DNA of 64,000 nt from Tubulanus polymorphus (GCF_964204645.1 NC_134035.1:10416501-10480500), one strand, 5' to 3'. Numbered from the stretch's first letter, positions 46,201-58,472 are shown. Notes: a model not told the origin generated them from the sequence alone. Program-made: numbers and translations.

Positions 46201-49200
46201 CCAATTTCACACGGTCCCTACGACTCCTTGGTTCCTTAAAAACTCCCTCTAAACTGAAAATGCTTTTAAAGGTGCTTGAAACTCCTTTTATTTGAGCAGG
46301 ATGCCCAAAACTCCTTTAAACTCCATCAATTTTGAGAAATAGACTAGTCCCTATTAGAAATACAGTAGACTGCGCCTAAATTAGTACAGTTGGGATCAGG
46401 ATTTGTTTCTCCCCCAATTAGGTGGTTACCAAATTAGAAACCAAGTTTGATAGTGTCTACTGTAATTGGGATATGTAATTCCTTTAAAACTCCTTGTATG
46501 CAGGAATGACTGATCTGTAAGAGCCCTGTTTCAACTCATTTGATTAAATCAAATGTCGCTCGTTTTTAAGTTGTCATAAATTGATGGTTTTCAGGGCTGG
46601 ATTGACAATGTTAACGGACCAAGTGGATTCTATATAGCTGTAAGTTTCAAACTAATGCATTCTCTGTAAATCCTTAGAGCCAGTATTATATCAATCCATG
46701 ATTCTAAGAATAATTTGTGTAATTTTTCTGTGTTTTGATGTCGGCATGATTAAATCTGTTGTTTGTCTTCCTCTGATTAACTGATTATTCAATCTATCTA
46801 TGTGTTTATAAGGCTTATTACTAAGGGCCCAGCCCCACGGTTATAAACAGCTTAGACGTTACTGTTCAATTCCGAATATTAGACCCTTGAGTTAGATTTT
46901 TGCCGAGAACTAACGAAATTGGGTGAATTTTTTTGTTTCAAAAATCTGATAATCCGGACCCGATTCAAGTGAAAGTTAAGGTATTAGTCTAGAAGATACC
47001 CAATATCCATATAAGATGAAATGTGAGAGAAATCCCACAATAGATTCAGCCAAAGATTTAAAGTTGCTAAAGTGTATATGATATTTCGAGCAACGTTTCA
47101 GCAAATGACTATTAGCCTTCATCAGTACACCTGATGATGGCTAATAGTCTCCAAATACATATAGACCTTTTAGTCGAGAGCTTTACATCTTTACCTGAAT
47201 TATTATGGGATTTCTCTCTGGTAAGATTAACCCACACCTGGGACTGGATCGTGCTTCATAATTGATCGACGTTGAAATTTGAAATGATTTGTTCGTTTTA
47301 CAGGAAATAGAACAAGCCGTAAAACATTGTGTAAGAATTTGGTGGCTGATGATATATTAACATACTGAGACTGACAATAAGCCTGCGATCACACGTGCGA
47401 CCCGGGTCAAATTTGACCAACTGTTCACTCTCGTGCCAAATGAGTCCACGTCTGGTGGATATTTGGCCCGACCAGACCTGTACCAAATTTTAGCACAGGT
47501 CAAATTTTTCCGATTCGCATCACTTGCCACGGCATCATTTTGATTGCATCGTTTGATATCAAGCTAGTGGTTTACGTCATGTGTGAACGCGTTCCCTAAT
47601 TTAGCACGGGCCGAATAGACTCTGGTCTTGTTCGCGCCAGTTTGACCCGGGCCAAATCATCTCCGTGTGATCGCGGTTATATTTATAATTCACTGTTATT
47701 TTATACCACTCTATATTCTAACTATCGAACAGATACACATATATTTATCAAACTCTGCTTCTGCAAGAGAACTGCTTTGTTTACATATTTCTGTTTAGAT
47801 ATTCTTGCTAATGCTATCGGGCTGAAAGTCCACACAACTATTTTGCAAATTATTATTTTTTTTCAATTAAAAATTTCGCTTGACGTTATTCATGAAAAAA
47901 TCTGTCTCTATCTCTGAATGCCTCAAGTGCAGTATATTATTTGTGTATATTTGAACGCACTGTAAATAGTCGCATGACTTTTGGTATGTCGCGTCTAAAC
48001 AAGGTATCAATTATCACAAGACAATATTTATGAAACTATCGTTATTTACCTGGGCACTGGTTGATAAGAAAAGCACAAGTTTTTCTTTCTCCACTGACCG
48101 AGGGTCTTGCTAAGACAATAACATAAATCTGATACTTTCCTAAACTTTTAACCTTTTCTTTATCAAACTTTTAACCGTGTGTAAACTGGGTTCATCGCGG
48201 TCAGTGAAAGGTTTTGAATTTCATCCAAAAACGAGGACTTTTGAGGCAACCTGTGTACAATCCTACTGCAAATATAATTCTTTGGCGTACTTTGAAATGG
48301 TTTTGAAAATTCTTGGATAATGTCATCATATTTAGGTGATCGGTAAAACTATGCTCGCTGGCCTATTTCATCATGTACATCGATGAATTTTTTGAAAGGA
48401 GGGTTCTTACAGTTGAGGGAAATCAGGCTTTCCAGATTTATTTTCCTCTACTGAGAAAATCATGGAATTCTGACTTTCCTTGAATATCAGGGAAAAGTCA
48501 GAAACTTGAACTACACTAGTAGCGCCTCTTGATATTAAGAAATACCCTCTACTGAGGATATCTGATGATTTGATCAGGGAATTTTTCGTCAAAGGTCAGG
48601 GAAAATAAGCGAAATGACAGAATTAGGGGGGGCATTCCCCGATCTGTTAGAACCGCTCGTTTACCCCTAGTGACCTTATGATACAAATAGGATGAGGGTA
48701 CTTATCATCTGCTGACTAATTAATACCCGGAAGTGCTAGAGATAATATGACAATTATCAAAGATGCCACTCCAGGGTGTTGAATAACAGGCATAGCGCTA
48801 TAGTGCATCTACACCGTGGTGCGGTGTATTGTTAGTTACCATTTCACTATGGTGTAGACGCACTAAAATCGTTAATCGTTAATCAGTTTTTCTGACGTTA
48901 ATCCTAAGGTATTGCGGAAACTCTTTCTAACATTATTTTCGTCATGATTCACTGCAGGTTGGTAAAGGTATCCTACGTTCGATGGTAGTCGAATGCGAAG
49001 CGATCGCCGATATCGTTCCGGTCGATTTGCCGGTGAATATGATCGTCTCCGCCGCCTGGTATACAGCGGTGATGAAACCGGAAACGCGTAAAGTCTACAA
49101 CTGTACGATAGGAACGGTGAATCCATTTACTTGGGGAGAAATGAGTAAGTTTTCTAAAGCTGCGCACATCTATTTTCACGTTTCAAAGTTTCTAAACATA

Positions 49201-51594
49201 GGTTCTCTCTGTGCCAGGTGACCTGTGCGTGACTATAGAATTATTGTCTAATCCTTATAATATCCAAACTATTGGAAAGAGGGTTTTGATATGTCACAAA
49301 ACTTAAGTGTATAGACTTAGCTATGGTAGGGGGCCATTTGGTAGGGTCAATTCTCAGTCGAATACAGAAATACCCCCTAAAAAGTTAGAAGAATCACAAT
49401 TTTACAGTGTTACATTTCCAATAAGGGCACTGTAGCTTACTGATGTAGCATTTCAGCCTTTATCGTGCTTCTTACAGTTTGGTGTCAATTTCATCAATTT
49501 TTGATTTGTTATTGTAAATCGATCCATGACTTTCATTGTTTCCATTAGGTAGCGTCGTACAGGATTACTTCAAGCGTAACCCGTTAGAAGCTGCATTCCG
49601 ACGTCCACAACTGACGTTTCACAGAAAGAGCGAAAAAAGGTAAATGAAATGTATGAAATAGTGCATTTCAACGAGGAATGCAACATTTGAACAATACCGG
49701 TTAGTGTTCAATACGTACAGTTACTTATTCTGAATTCTTGCTTTTCAGTTCATTCGACTACTGGAACTTTATCAATCACATCATCCCAGCTCATCTCGCT
49801 GATTTAGCATTCAGACTCGTCGGACAAAAACCCAGGTAAATAATGAGATCATTTGACCTAACTGTTTCTAGAGTAGGGATTCTTTATTAGTGTAACGTTG
49901 AAAAAGTCTGTGGAAAGAAAATGATTTTAAAATCATGTGAAATTGAATTGATGAATGGGAAATGTAAGGAAATTCTGACAATTTCCTAAAGTCAGGGAAA
50001 AGCAAGGGCATTTAAGCCAAGGGCCTAATCTAATTGTTCTATCCCTATACAAGCTGCGTATGTATATGACCCAGGGTATCAAAAATTGATAGTGAAAGAA
50101 AATTAGTTAAAACATTGTTTTGGGTAAAATGTTTGCACCAATCTTCAGAGATTTATTTGAAAATGAGTAAAATGAATAAAAAGCAAATCTCTGTAGATGG
50201 ACAGAAGCATTCCATCAGAAACGTCAGAGTACTAAATATTCATTGTAAATCTTCAATATTTTACATGTTAGTTTCCACTATTCTTAATTGATTTATTAAA
50301 AGTTGGTTCCGAGAGCTTACAGAATGTTAGAGGCTCGCTTCATCAGTTGACCTTGTTTTATCAGCCATGATCATACAATATTATCGGAACGTAGAATATC
50401 ATATCAATATCAGAGTCATTTTGTGAAACTGACCTTAGATCAGCAGTCATCCACCTACCAGTACATAATGTGATGAAAATTTCGTTAAAATATAATTTTT
50501 CTTTCCTGCCATTTTTTTCGCAATAGGATGGTACGAATTTTCAACTTTTGTTAAAATATATTTTTTTTTCTTGCCATTTATTTTGCAATAGGATGGTACG
50601 AATTTTCAAATTTTGTTAAAATATATTTTTCTTTCTTGCCATTTTTTTCGCAATAGGATGGTACGAATTTTCAAGCGTCTTCAGAAAATGATATCGACGA
50701 TGTCGTATTTCACTCAGCACACGTGGGAGTGGACGCACACGAATTCCGAGGTGCTCACGTCGAGTTTGACGCCGAACGATAAGAAACAGTTTTACTATGA
50801 CTCGCGAGCGTTGAACTGGCCCGAATACATCGAAGAATACTGTCTCGGCACGAAAAAATACATCCTGAACGAGGATCTTTCAGGTCTACCAGCTGCGAGA
50901 GCTCATCTGAGAAAGTACGTTTTCAATTCATAATCCGACTTATGAAATTATATTGCATGGAAGTATACATGGTCCCTCGGCAGCGATTCGAACCTAGCCT
51001 GGACGCTGTATGTGAGCCATACAGTTTTCATGTCTTGCCCATTTAAGACGGTTATTTCCATCCGTGCTAGTTAGATCCTGACTGTATTACAGTTTACTTT
51101 TTACTTGATTGTAGATAGAAGATGAAATTTAATCACGATTTTTCATGAGCCCCGCTAATTTCATCAGCCCCAAATCATCCAAAATTTACTGCAATGAATT
51201 TCATTTATTCTTTTGAAATTCATCTAACGCAGTTCTCAATGTTTTGGTATTCATCACTCATGAAATGCCATCATAGGCCATTATACAAATGCGAGCAATC
51301 TATGTATCTATTGGGCAGCCATACTTGCTGGAAAGCTCGATATAGTACTGACATTTTCCCAATTCCAATACCTTACACATCGCTAGTCCTCTATGAATCT
51401 AACAGATTTTTGTTCTCATTTTTTGCAGGCTTCGAAACATTCGATACGCGTTCAACACGGTAATGGTGATCGTGCTGTGGCGTGTTCTGATCGCGCGGTC
51501 GCAGTTCGCCCGCAATCTCTGGTTCTTCGTTTTGAATTTAGTTTTCAAATTCGTGCGGTTTTTCCGAATAAGCGGCACGTTGAACCGGCACTAA
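43239..51594 (+). CDS. FAR1: fatty acyl-CoA reductase (10 exons, 521 aa)
   Basis: Exons: 43239-43436, 43831-44006, 44660-44839, 46001-46178, 46595-46639, 48958-49144, 49549-49639, 49749-49835, 50657-50914 and 51429-51594 (1566 nt, phases consistent). The enzyme reduces fatty acyl-CoA to fatty alcohol with NADPH, feeding ether-lipid and wax synthesis. In animals FAR1/FAR2 sit on the peroxisomal membrane. Evidence: N-terminal Rossmann fold with TGGSGFLGK (19-27), VHVSTAYAN, catalytic Y207 and K211 in [22 protein letters not shown], the C-terminal sterile/FAR_C domain (about 375-460, with [12 protein letters not shown]), and a hydrophobic C-terminal segment (about 470-515) ending in a basic stretch, as in FAR tail anchors. 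Length matches human FAR1 (515 aa). FAR1 versus FAR2 assignment is arbitrary for an invertebrate copy. The ATG follows the acceptor closely, giving [14 protein letters not shown], a normal family start. Confidence 0.95.
45876..45928. repeat. hairpin-forming inverted repeat
   Basis: TGATTTAGGTGAATCTTTCA and TGAAAGATTCACCTGAATCA face each other with a very short loop, in the FAR intron before exon 4. Stem of about 20 bp with one mismatch. Function unknown. Confidence 0.75.
46368..46472. mobile_element. MITE-like element with TACAGTAGAC ends
   Basis: TACAGTAGACTGCGCCTAAA at the left and GTGTCTACTGTA at the right form short inverted ends. The interior (ATTAGAAACCAAGTTTGRTAGTGT) and its flanks match part of the receptor-gene intron at about 1480-1700. 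Ends of the same type (CAGTAGACTCCGCCCTA / AAAGTCTACTGTAG) bound a segment at about 54970-55145. Confidence 0.55.
47025..47218. mobile_element. MITE-like element, family B, 194 bp
   Basis: The inverted ends are GAGAGAAATCCCACAAT and ATTATGGGATTTCTCTC. A second inverted repeat sits inside (GACTATTAGCCTTCATCAG / CTGATGATGGCTAATAGTC). A relative with TAGAGAGAATCCCACAATAA ends is at about 53514-53760. It lies in the FAR intron after exon 5. Confidence 0.7.
47304..47330 (+). other. possible 27-nt alternative microexon of FAR
   Basis: GTTCGTTTTACAG precedes and GTAAGA follows a 27-nt segment that would add nine in-frame residues, EIEQAVKHC, between exon 5 and exon 6 (both junctions phase 0). Known FAR proteins have no insert at this point, so it would be alternative or is a chance match. 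Confidence 0.25.
47382..47677. mobile_element. MITE-like element, family A, copy 2 (296 bp)
   Basis: The ends CCTGCGATCACACGTG and, inverted, CCGCGATCACACGG match the family at 4296-4606. The interior shares TTAGCACAGGTCAAATT. It lies in a FAR intron. Confidence 0.75.
50485..50674 (+). repeat. FAR1: 65-bp tandem triplication spanning the acceptor of FAR exon 9
   Basis: Three copies of a unit containing CAATAGGATGGTACGAATTT occur with AG at 50526, 50591 and 50656. The third AG is the exon 9 acceptor. Each copy includes the T-rich tract (ATATTTTTCTTTCTTGCCA), the AG and the first 18 or so coding bases. The two upstream copies are therefore ready-made decoy acceptors. Use of either would run into a stop soon after the NFC or NFV-like continuation. 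Confidence 0.9.
50975..51060 (-). repeat. possible tRNA-like SINE fragment
   Basis: On minus, a B-box match GGTTCGAATCG (near 50998-50988) follows TGGCTCACATACAGCG by a tRNA-like distance. A complete cloverleaf was not found, so it is not called a tRNA gene. It lies in the last FAR intron. Confidence 0.35.
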
Positions 51595-54500
51595 GCGTGT
51601 TTCATAAGGACGAGGACTAAACTTTGAGCTATGTATATAAAAGTCTCGAGTCTTGACTGTACTTAAAAGGATAGCCCGTGGAATATATATGTGCTGTATA
51701 GCTGAATTCTTTCATTGTGGTTCACTGAATCCATAGAAAGCTGTAAAGTGTCAGTTCATTTGATATCTTGCAATATTTTCGTGTGGTTCATCTTCGAGCA
51801 TTGTCGCGATTTGTCGAAGATCGATCTTAATAACGGCGCGTCGATACATACCGTTGTATGCGATGCGGGTGATAGTATATCGCGAGTGCAATTCTACTGA
51901 GGTGTGGATATGAACCGTGGATCAAATTCTCAGCTAACTGTGGATAAAGTGTGGATCGTTCATTAGAAATTTCTCTTCAACTTGATATGACGTGATGTAA
52001 TGGTAATGATCGATCCCAAAATTGATGGCATTTTGAGTTTTTCATCTAACAGTCTCAATTGCAGGATCGTTCATTATCTCCTACACTGAGAATGCATAAT
52101 TTTATTCTTCAGATAGGCTATGTATGTACCAGTTGTTAGAAATATTGAACTACCATATGTATATCTCGCAGTATTGTAAAGTTAAAATTTTCAGGTGAAT
52201 GAAAACAAACCAAAAAGTGAAAAAGGACCTGTTATACATGTATATTACCGGTATGACAGGTAAACTTTACCTCTGTTGCAGTCGGAATCTTGTGCTGCAG
52301 ACTGCTAGTCGATCAGTTATGGGTAAAAAAAACTCTGGATCTACCCCTGCAGTTTGTACCATGACTAAGTATCAAAAGTTCGAATTCCTGTGACAGAGGG
52401 AATGGTCGTCATCAGTTGTTTTCCTTAGACAAATGCCTGTCTATAATTCAATCGAAGAAAAACGCCACAATTATCAAGAAAAACTACAAGAGTGGTGGTG
52501 TTTCGACTTGATTTTATATGAGCTGATTTTGATGACTCCATTCTATGAAAATGGCTCGGTCAAAATGTCACTGCTCTTGTAGTTTTTCTAAATGATAGTG
52601 GGTGAATCTGATTGAAATTGAGTCGCAGTTCTAGATGTCATTAATAGGTAATTATTTTGACATGATACTACGTACTACTATGTTTACACCTGTTAGGCTA
52701 AAAATTGATACCTTATTTCCCATTTCTGCTGAGCTCGAGCTTAAAAGTTGACCTGACCGCCTGTCTAGCGTGTGTGTTACTTTCTTTAAAATTGTGACCA
52801 AACTAACAGTAACAGACCTGGCGGCAGTTATAGAATTGAACTGATGACAGATTTTATTGCCGTTTACAAAATTATGTTGACGATTTGGAGGAACAGGTAT
52901 CATTTTATTTTAGCCTAAGTTTATAATCTGTGATGAACTGGTCTTGTTTATGAGGGATGTGAATGAGACCTTTTGACCTGGTTCACCTTTTGAACTGCAA
53001 TATGATAATACGCATTCTGTGTACATTTAACAACACTACAGGGCATTTGTTCTACATTCACTACGGGGCATTCATTGTCGCTGTAATCGTTGAGAGCAAC
53101 ATCAATCAACAGAAATGTTTTTATCAAAACTTGTAGCTTAGCGATAATAATGACTTTTTTTTCAAAATTTGATTTATTGTCAAATTCGAAAGTAATTCTT
53201 ATGTCTCTGACAATTACTGTATGTAAAAAATAATGTGCTATTTATAAATGAAGGCATTTCTTTTCCTTGCGTTAAGTGTCTCGTAAATCTATGCATTTTA
53301 GCGAAATCTTTGAATGAATTGTTGTTATATCTTATTTTGTTGTAATTTTGTTGATCATGACTATTGTACTACTGGCATAATCATCATAGTTATTAGTAAT
53401 TTCACGTATAAACTCAAAGTAGAGTAGACAATGTGATTCTGTTAAGATCTCAAAAAAATGTGCAAACTTCATTGGAGGTTAACCATTGATGAAACTCTGT
53501 GTTGTGATGATATATAGAGAAAACCCAGTGATATAACGAGAAAGTCCGAAAAGTTTCCTTTAAAGCTTATATTCGTCTTCAAGAATGATAGCCTAATAGT
53601 CATCATCCTGAAGGTAACTATTAGGTTATCACGATTGATCAAACACTATATCCGTGTTGAAGCGATGTAGAGAGAATCCCACAATAATAACGAACAACTA
53701 CTAGCTCAAAGTAACATTTTCAGACTGTTTTTTCGTTATTTTTGTGGGATTCCCTCTAGACTATCAGGTTATAGTCGAAATGTCAGTGTATGGAAATTCG
53801 TGGAGAAATTTCTATGGAGTGACTCCACTCATGTCCACCTAACGCAGATTGTTGAAATGTTTTTCGCAGAACTCTGATATCACTCTCAAGTTGAACATAT
53901 TTTGTTACTATCGAATCATGTTCAGCACTATTGACTTTCCCTTCCACCGATCATCTATGATATGGCCTTAAATATGAAACTGAAATGGTTGTTAGGGAAC
54001 AGAAGTTTCAATTTATTCTATTACGTAATTGAAATATTTTTTGCAATCTTTGTTATGATTTGTGTAATAACCGACATTAATTTATCCTCATTTTAAATTC
54101 ACGATTCATTATAGTGCGAATTGCTCAATAAGGTATATTTTATAAGTACGTGGCTTTCAGACAAATCCCTTATAGTATTTGAGGCATTGTTGTGCTTGTT
54201 CTTTAAGTGTCTCATTTAATAGTGACAACTTCTATCAATAAGATAAAGGTTTAAAGAGAATTGTCTAGTGTTTGCGTTTGTTGTTGGAGATTGTCATTGG
54301 AACTTTGTTTATGTTGAACTCAGAATTTTGACACATGCTGCTTTGCAAATAACTACAGATAGATAGCTTCCATGCGAATTGAATGACAGGGTGGCCACTT
54401 ACGACCCATTTACAAATTCCCTTATTTTTCCATATAGCACAAAATTCCCTGAGTGAATCAGAGACATTTTTGGTTTAAATAACATGTTAAAATACATTCA

Positions 54501-55435
54501 TTTTTCATGATACACATGTTGATAAAAAAATGTGTGGTCAATAAAATATCCAAATTTCTCCAGGTGTTTCGTAGAAATTGTCAAATTCCCTGATTTTTTA
54601 TTTCCGACTCCAGGAGTTTTCCAGGTCAGTGGTCACTTTGAATGAATACCATAAAAACTCCATTGAACTTAGTTCCAGGATCCAATGCAAGTGCTCTTGG
54701 AGGTGCTTATACTGTCATTATCCAACAAGTTGAATAGATTGACCACCGGTTCCTTCAAATGAGGCAAGTTTCAATTGAAGAAGTCTATGCATGTAATATG
54801 TTTAGAATAGTAATTGAAGAATACGGATTACAGCGCTCCTCCATTAGTTGTAGGAGAGACCGAAGAGGAGAGCCCCAGCCCAAGGATTCCCATGTCTTGG
54901 GTGTGGGAGCGTTAACAGGTCGGGGTAACCTTCCCGCTGATCCTCAGAAACTGCCAACAATCACAGTAGACTCCGCCCTAGTTGGATCCAATCAAATTTG
55001 ATAACCGTTTAACTCAGGATGTTTTTTGGAATATTTTTTTGCGACACTACATGTATATGAAATACATAAGACCCAACTTGATAACACTTGAGTTGGACTC
55101 ATTATTACGGTCCCAAAAGATCTGACTTGAGCAAAGTCTACTGTAGCATCAGGTTAGGGTTTGATGCTATTCAGGACTTGAATAGCGTACACAGTGCATC
55201 CTGCCCGCAAGGAGCATTCCGAAATCAGTACTGTAGAAAACTGAAACCGGCTAAAAGTAGCTGAACTAAAAATTCTCGCGCAAGAAAAGAATGAAATATT
55301 TAACAGTGATGATCATAATTTAAAAGTCATACAGATCTTCGATACAAAAGTACACGCGGAATGTAAACCACAAAAGTTCGTTCAGATCTTTAGAAAAATA
55401 AGTTAATACCGGGGTAAATAGATTCTTAGTTTGAT
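51595..55435. other. convergent spacer between FAR and the JmjC gene
   Basis: No gene was found. The start is FAR 3' UTR and the end JmjC 3' UTR. Contents: a family B element (about 53514-53760) with an inner inverted repeat, a repeat bounded by GGTGGCCACT and, inverted, AGTGACCACTGACCTGG (about 54390-54645), and a segment with CAGTAGAC-type ends (about 54970-55145). Remaining sequence is AT-rich and featureless. Confidence 0.5.
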
Positions 55436-58400
55436 TCACAGCAAATGATGATATACGGGATTCACATCCAGCTTACATTCAGGACACGGAAATTCTCGGG
55501 TTAGAAACGGCTCATACCTACAAAAAATTTACAGCAATATAAGATTAATTAATTACTTATTCATTTAACTTGCATTATACATGGATTTTGATAGCGGAAA
55601 AAAATGAAACAGTTAAATGAAGGTAGCAGTGAGAGCCTTAGCAGCTTAACAGGTCACTGCACCTCAGTGCAAAAATGTACTACGTGCAGAGAAATGTAAT
55701 AATGGTAATAATAATAATAACAATAATACTAAATCAATTAACACAGGATCGAGTTGAGGTCTTGAGTTAGAATTAGCTCATTTTCAATGAGTTAACTCTT
55801 TGAGTCATATCTAAACTCAGATCTGTGGAACTTGGTCCTGGTTACCGGTTCGTGATACAGTGGAACCTCGTTACAACGAACTTCAGGGCACCAGAAAATC
55901 TGTTTATAACATTAAAAGTTTGTTATATCCAGTATGAAATCATTAAGATTGTCTGATTTGGGATGAAATTCTAGTTTTGCAACCGTTAAACAGTTATTTC
56001 TGAGGACGTTTTCATGAGCTTCTACTGTTTTCATTTATGCAAAATATTGCCACTGATTACTAATTGACGCAACTGATACCTAATTGACGCATATTCGGTA
56101 GTTAAAACTCACCAGAAATTTACGGCTAAATTACGCGGTTCCGTTTTCGCCGGGTACGATTGAACCTCGTGCCACCAGAACGCAGGCATAAATAAAACAT
56201 CGCCCTCGTCGATAGTACAGTTTAACGGTACCGCGTTCATGAACAATGGGAATTTCTGGAATGGAAAATGCGCAAAATTTCATACCTCGAACAAGGGGCG
56301 AGACAGCGCGAAGGAGGTTTGGGTCCAGTTTCACAAAAAAGTTTAACTCAAATTTTTAGTTTGATTGCCAATGGTTGCTTCATGTTTTCAATGAGGACCA
56401 CGATTCAAACTTGACCGTTTTAGGCTTAAACTTTTTCGTGAAACTGTTCCCTGGTGAGAGCTTTAGAGCCTTAAACTGTATTTTCAATGTTTGACACGAA
56501 AGGCCTAGAGTTTTACCTTAAAATCGGGCTTATTTATATCAACAGGGGACATTACGAGGGAAGTGGAGTCACTGAGTCCTCTTCTAATGAATGTTTGACT
56601 AGTCGCGTTGTATTTCAGCATCGCTTCTTGTATGTGAGCTTCGTAAAGTTCACGATTTTCATGCGGTTCGAAAAGAATCGACTCCTTGCGTCCACTTATC
56701 TGAAATGAAACGAAATATCTCAACATTAGCCGTTGTTTCAGAGCCGGGCTGGTATGAATTCTGCGTGAAAATCTCGGGCAGATCTAGGGTGTGGTTTCCT
56801 AATTGCCTCATTGACATTGCCATTTGCTGCCAAAACCTATAGGTTTTCCTAAAAGGATAGATCCTTTTAGGAAATCCGTTTACGTCTATCCTAGATCCAG
56901 ACCCCGAATCTGCCGTAGATTTCTCGTCACAAATTCCTGGAAGGAAAATATTTTCATTTGCTTCACAACAGGGCGGCCACTGACCATTCTGTGACATGCA
57001 CGTTGTTTTCTCTGACTTGATCTGCTAAGAATCCAATCAATTAACACAGTCAGAAACTGTTTGATTCTAAGCACGATCTAACTATCTCAACTGATTTCCC
57101 TGATTTCAAGACTTATTACAAAATTCGTTGATTATTCCCTGACTTTTTTTGAAGAAATGAAAATTCCCCAACTTTTCCCTGATTCTGGGTAAGTGGCCGC
57201 CCCTGAGTTCAATATAGGGAGGGATACCTGACAAAGGAAATTGTCGAACGGGTCGAAATGCAATTTTCCGAGCGTTTTACCGTTACTCAACCAGATATTC
57301 GTGTGTTTCAGCTTCATTCCGACGCCTTCGACGAACGGCATCTCGGATATATCGTCGCGCAACTCCGAGAAATAATCCGCCAACGACGTATACTCCAAAT
57401 ACGCCGAAACATTCACGTTCAAACGACTCGAATCGGAAATAATCGTCAAAAATTCCGATACGTTCATATCGACCGAAGCCGGACGCACGACGACCGTATC
57501 CGGATACTTCAACTTCGATCGAACGACACTCGGCACTTCGAACGTTTCGAAATCGTCCCAAACGGTCGCGTTTTCGACGCCCTCGAACTCGCCGAGCGGC
57601 GCCATCTTGACGTGAATGTTTTTCGCGCCGTATCGCCGAAGGAAAAAGTCCGTCGTCCATTTTTCGTGAGCCGGCCATCGCGAGGTCGCGCGTCGCACGA
57701 CGAACGGTTTCGATTTTGAGAGATAATCGAGAAAAAAACTGTCGCCGTTTATCTCGTCGACGTCGATCTCTTCGCATTTTTTCATTTCTCGATATTTCGA
57801 TCGTTGATTTCGCGCCGCGGATATTTTCGCGCAGTTTCCGTCTTTCTCGCCGATTTTATCCGCATTTCCTTCGCAAGAATTCGGCAACGGCGATTTCAAA
57901 CTGTAGAGATTCGCGAGGATATCCAGTCGGTGATGACCGGCGACTTTCAGGCGACCATTCGCGTCGCGGAAAGTGCCGCAATTCGAATTGACGAAATTCA
58001 ACAAACTCGTCAAATCGTCGCCGCCCGAATACGCGATCGGTTGAGTTTCACCGGACCGCGGCGTCGGCAGCAAACACATGCGGTCCGGAACGAGTTTCGG
58101 AAATAAGACGATTTCGTTCCGTTTTTCGGCATCTGCGATATTCTTATAAACGATTCCCAATTTGCTGCTCGGCCAAACGAACGTTTCCAGGTCGTTGACA
58201 CTACCGAAAAAGACCGGATTTTCGTTCTCGATCAGTTTGGTTGAAAACAATTTTTGCACATTCGTAAATAACGTTTTCATTTGATTATTTCTGGCCGCAT
58301 TTTTCACGTAAACGACCAAACAAGAATGTTTGATGATGTTCTGCACTGCTAATGGGTCGATGTTTGAAACCTGAGCACGACTACTGCTGAAACCAGTTGT

Positions 58401-58472
58401 TGTTATCGTGAATCCTACTCCCAAAGTTAGCCAGAAAATTGAAGAAAGAAATCCACCTCGATCATACGACAT
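55436..58472 (-). CDS. secretory-pathway JmjC protein with thioredoxin-like N-terminus (4 exons, 550 aa)
   Basis: Exons on minus: 58472-57228, 56699-56517, 56255-56113 and 55517-55436 (1653 nt, phases match). Residues about 9-30 form a hydrophobic signal peptide or anchor. Residues about 48-195 look like a thioredoxin fold lacking CxxC: LVVYVKN, NEIVLFPKL, then YSGGDD and LLNFVNSNCGTFR, the usual end of ER thioredoxin-like domains. From about 240 a cupin/JmjC domain follows (PFVVRRATSRWP, then LHFDPFDN and DEGDVLFMPAFWWHEV). H405, D407 and H505 form the Fe(II) triad expected of 2-oxoglutarate oxygenases, so catalytic hydroxylation is likely. The tail has a CPEC motif and no KDEL. Closest known folds are HSPBAP1, TYW5, JMJD7 and JMJD8. 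No specific orthologue was recognised, and the substrate is unknown. Exon 1 is GC-rich and unusually long (1245 nt). Confidence 0.92.
56960..57190. repeat. common interspersed repeat (GGCCACTGACC / TTCCCTGACWT family)
   Basis: Contains GGCGGCCACTGACC, GACATGCACGTTGTTTTC, CTTGATCTGCTAAGAATCC and, inverted at the end, GGTAAGTGGCCGCCCC. Related segments occur near 8995, 14280, 14670, 18650-18800 and 20000-20125, always in introns. Here it lies in the first JmjC intron, adjacent to the exon 1 donor. It is probably a non-autonomous DNA element. Confidence 0.6.

Noticed and set aside
50975-51060. Functional tRNA gene
   Set aside because: Only a B-box-like stretch is present. No acceptor stem or anticodon arm could be paired.
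57258-58106. Plus-strand and alternative minus-strand Arg-rich frames
   Set aside because: Antisense and out-of-frame shadows of the GC-rich JmjC exon 1.
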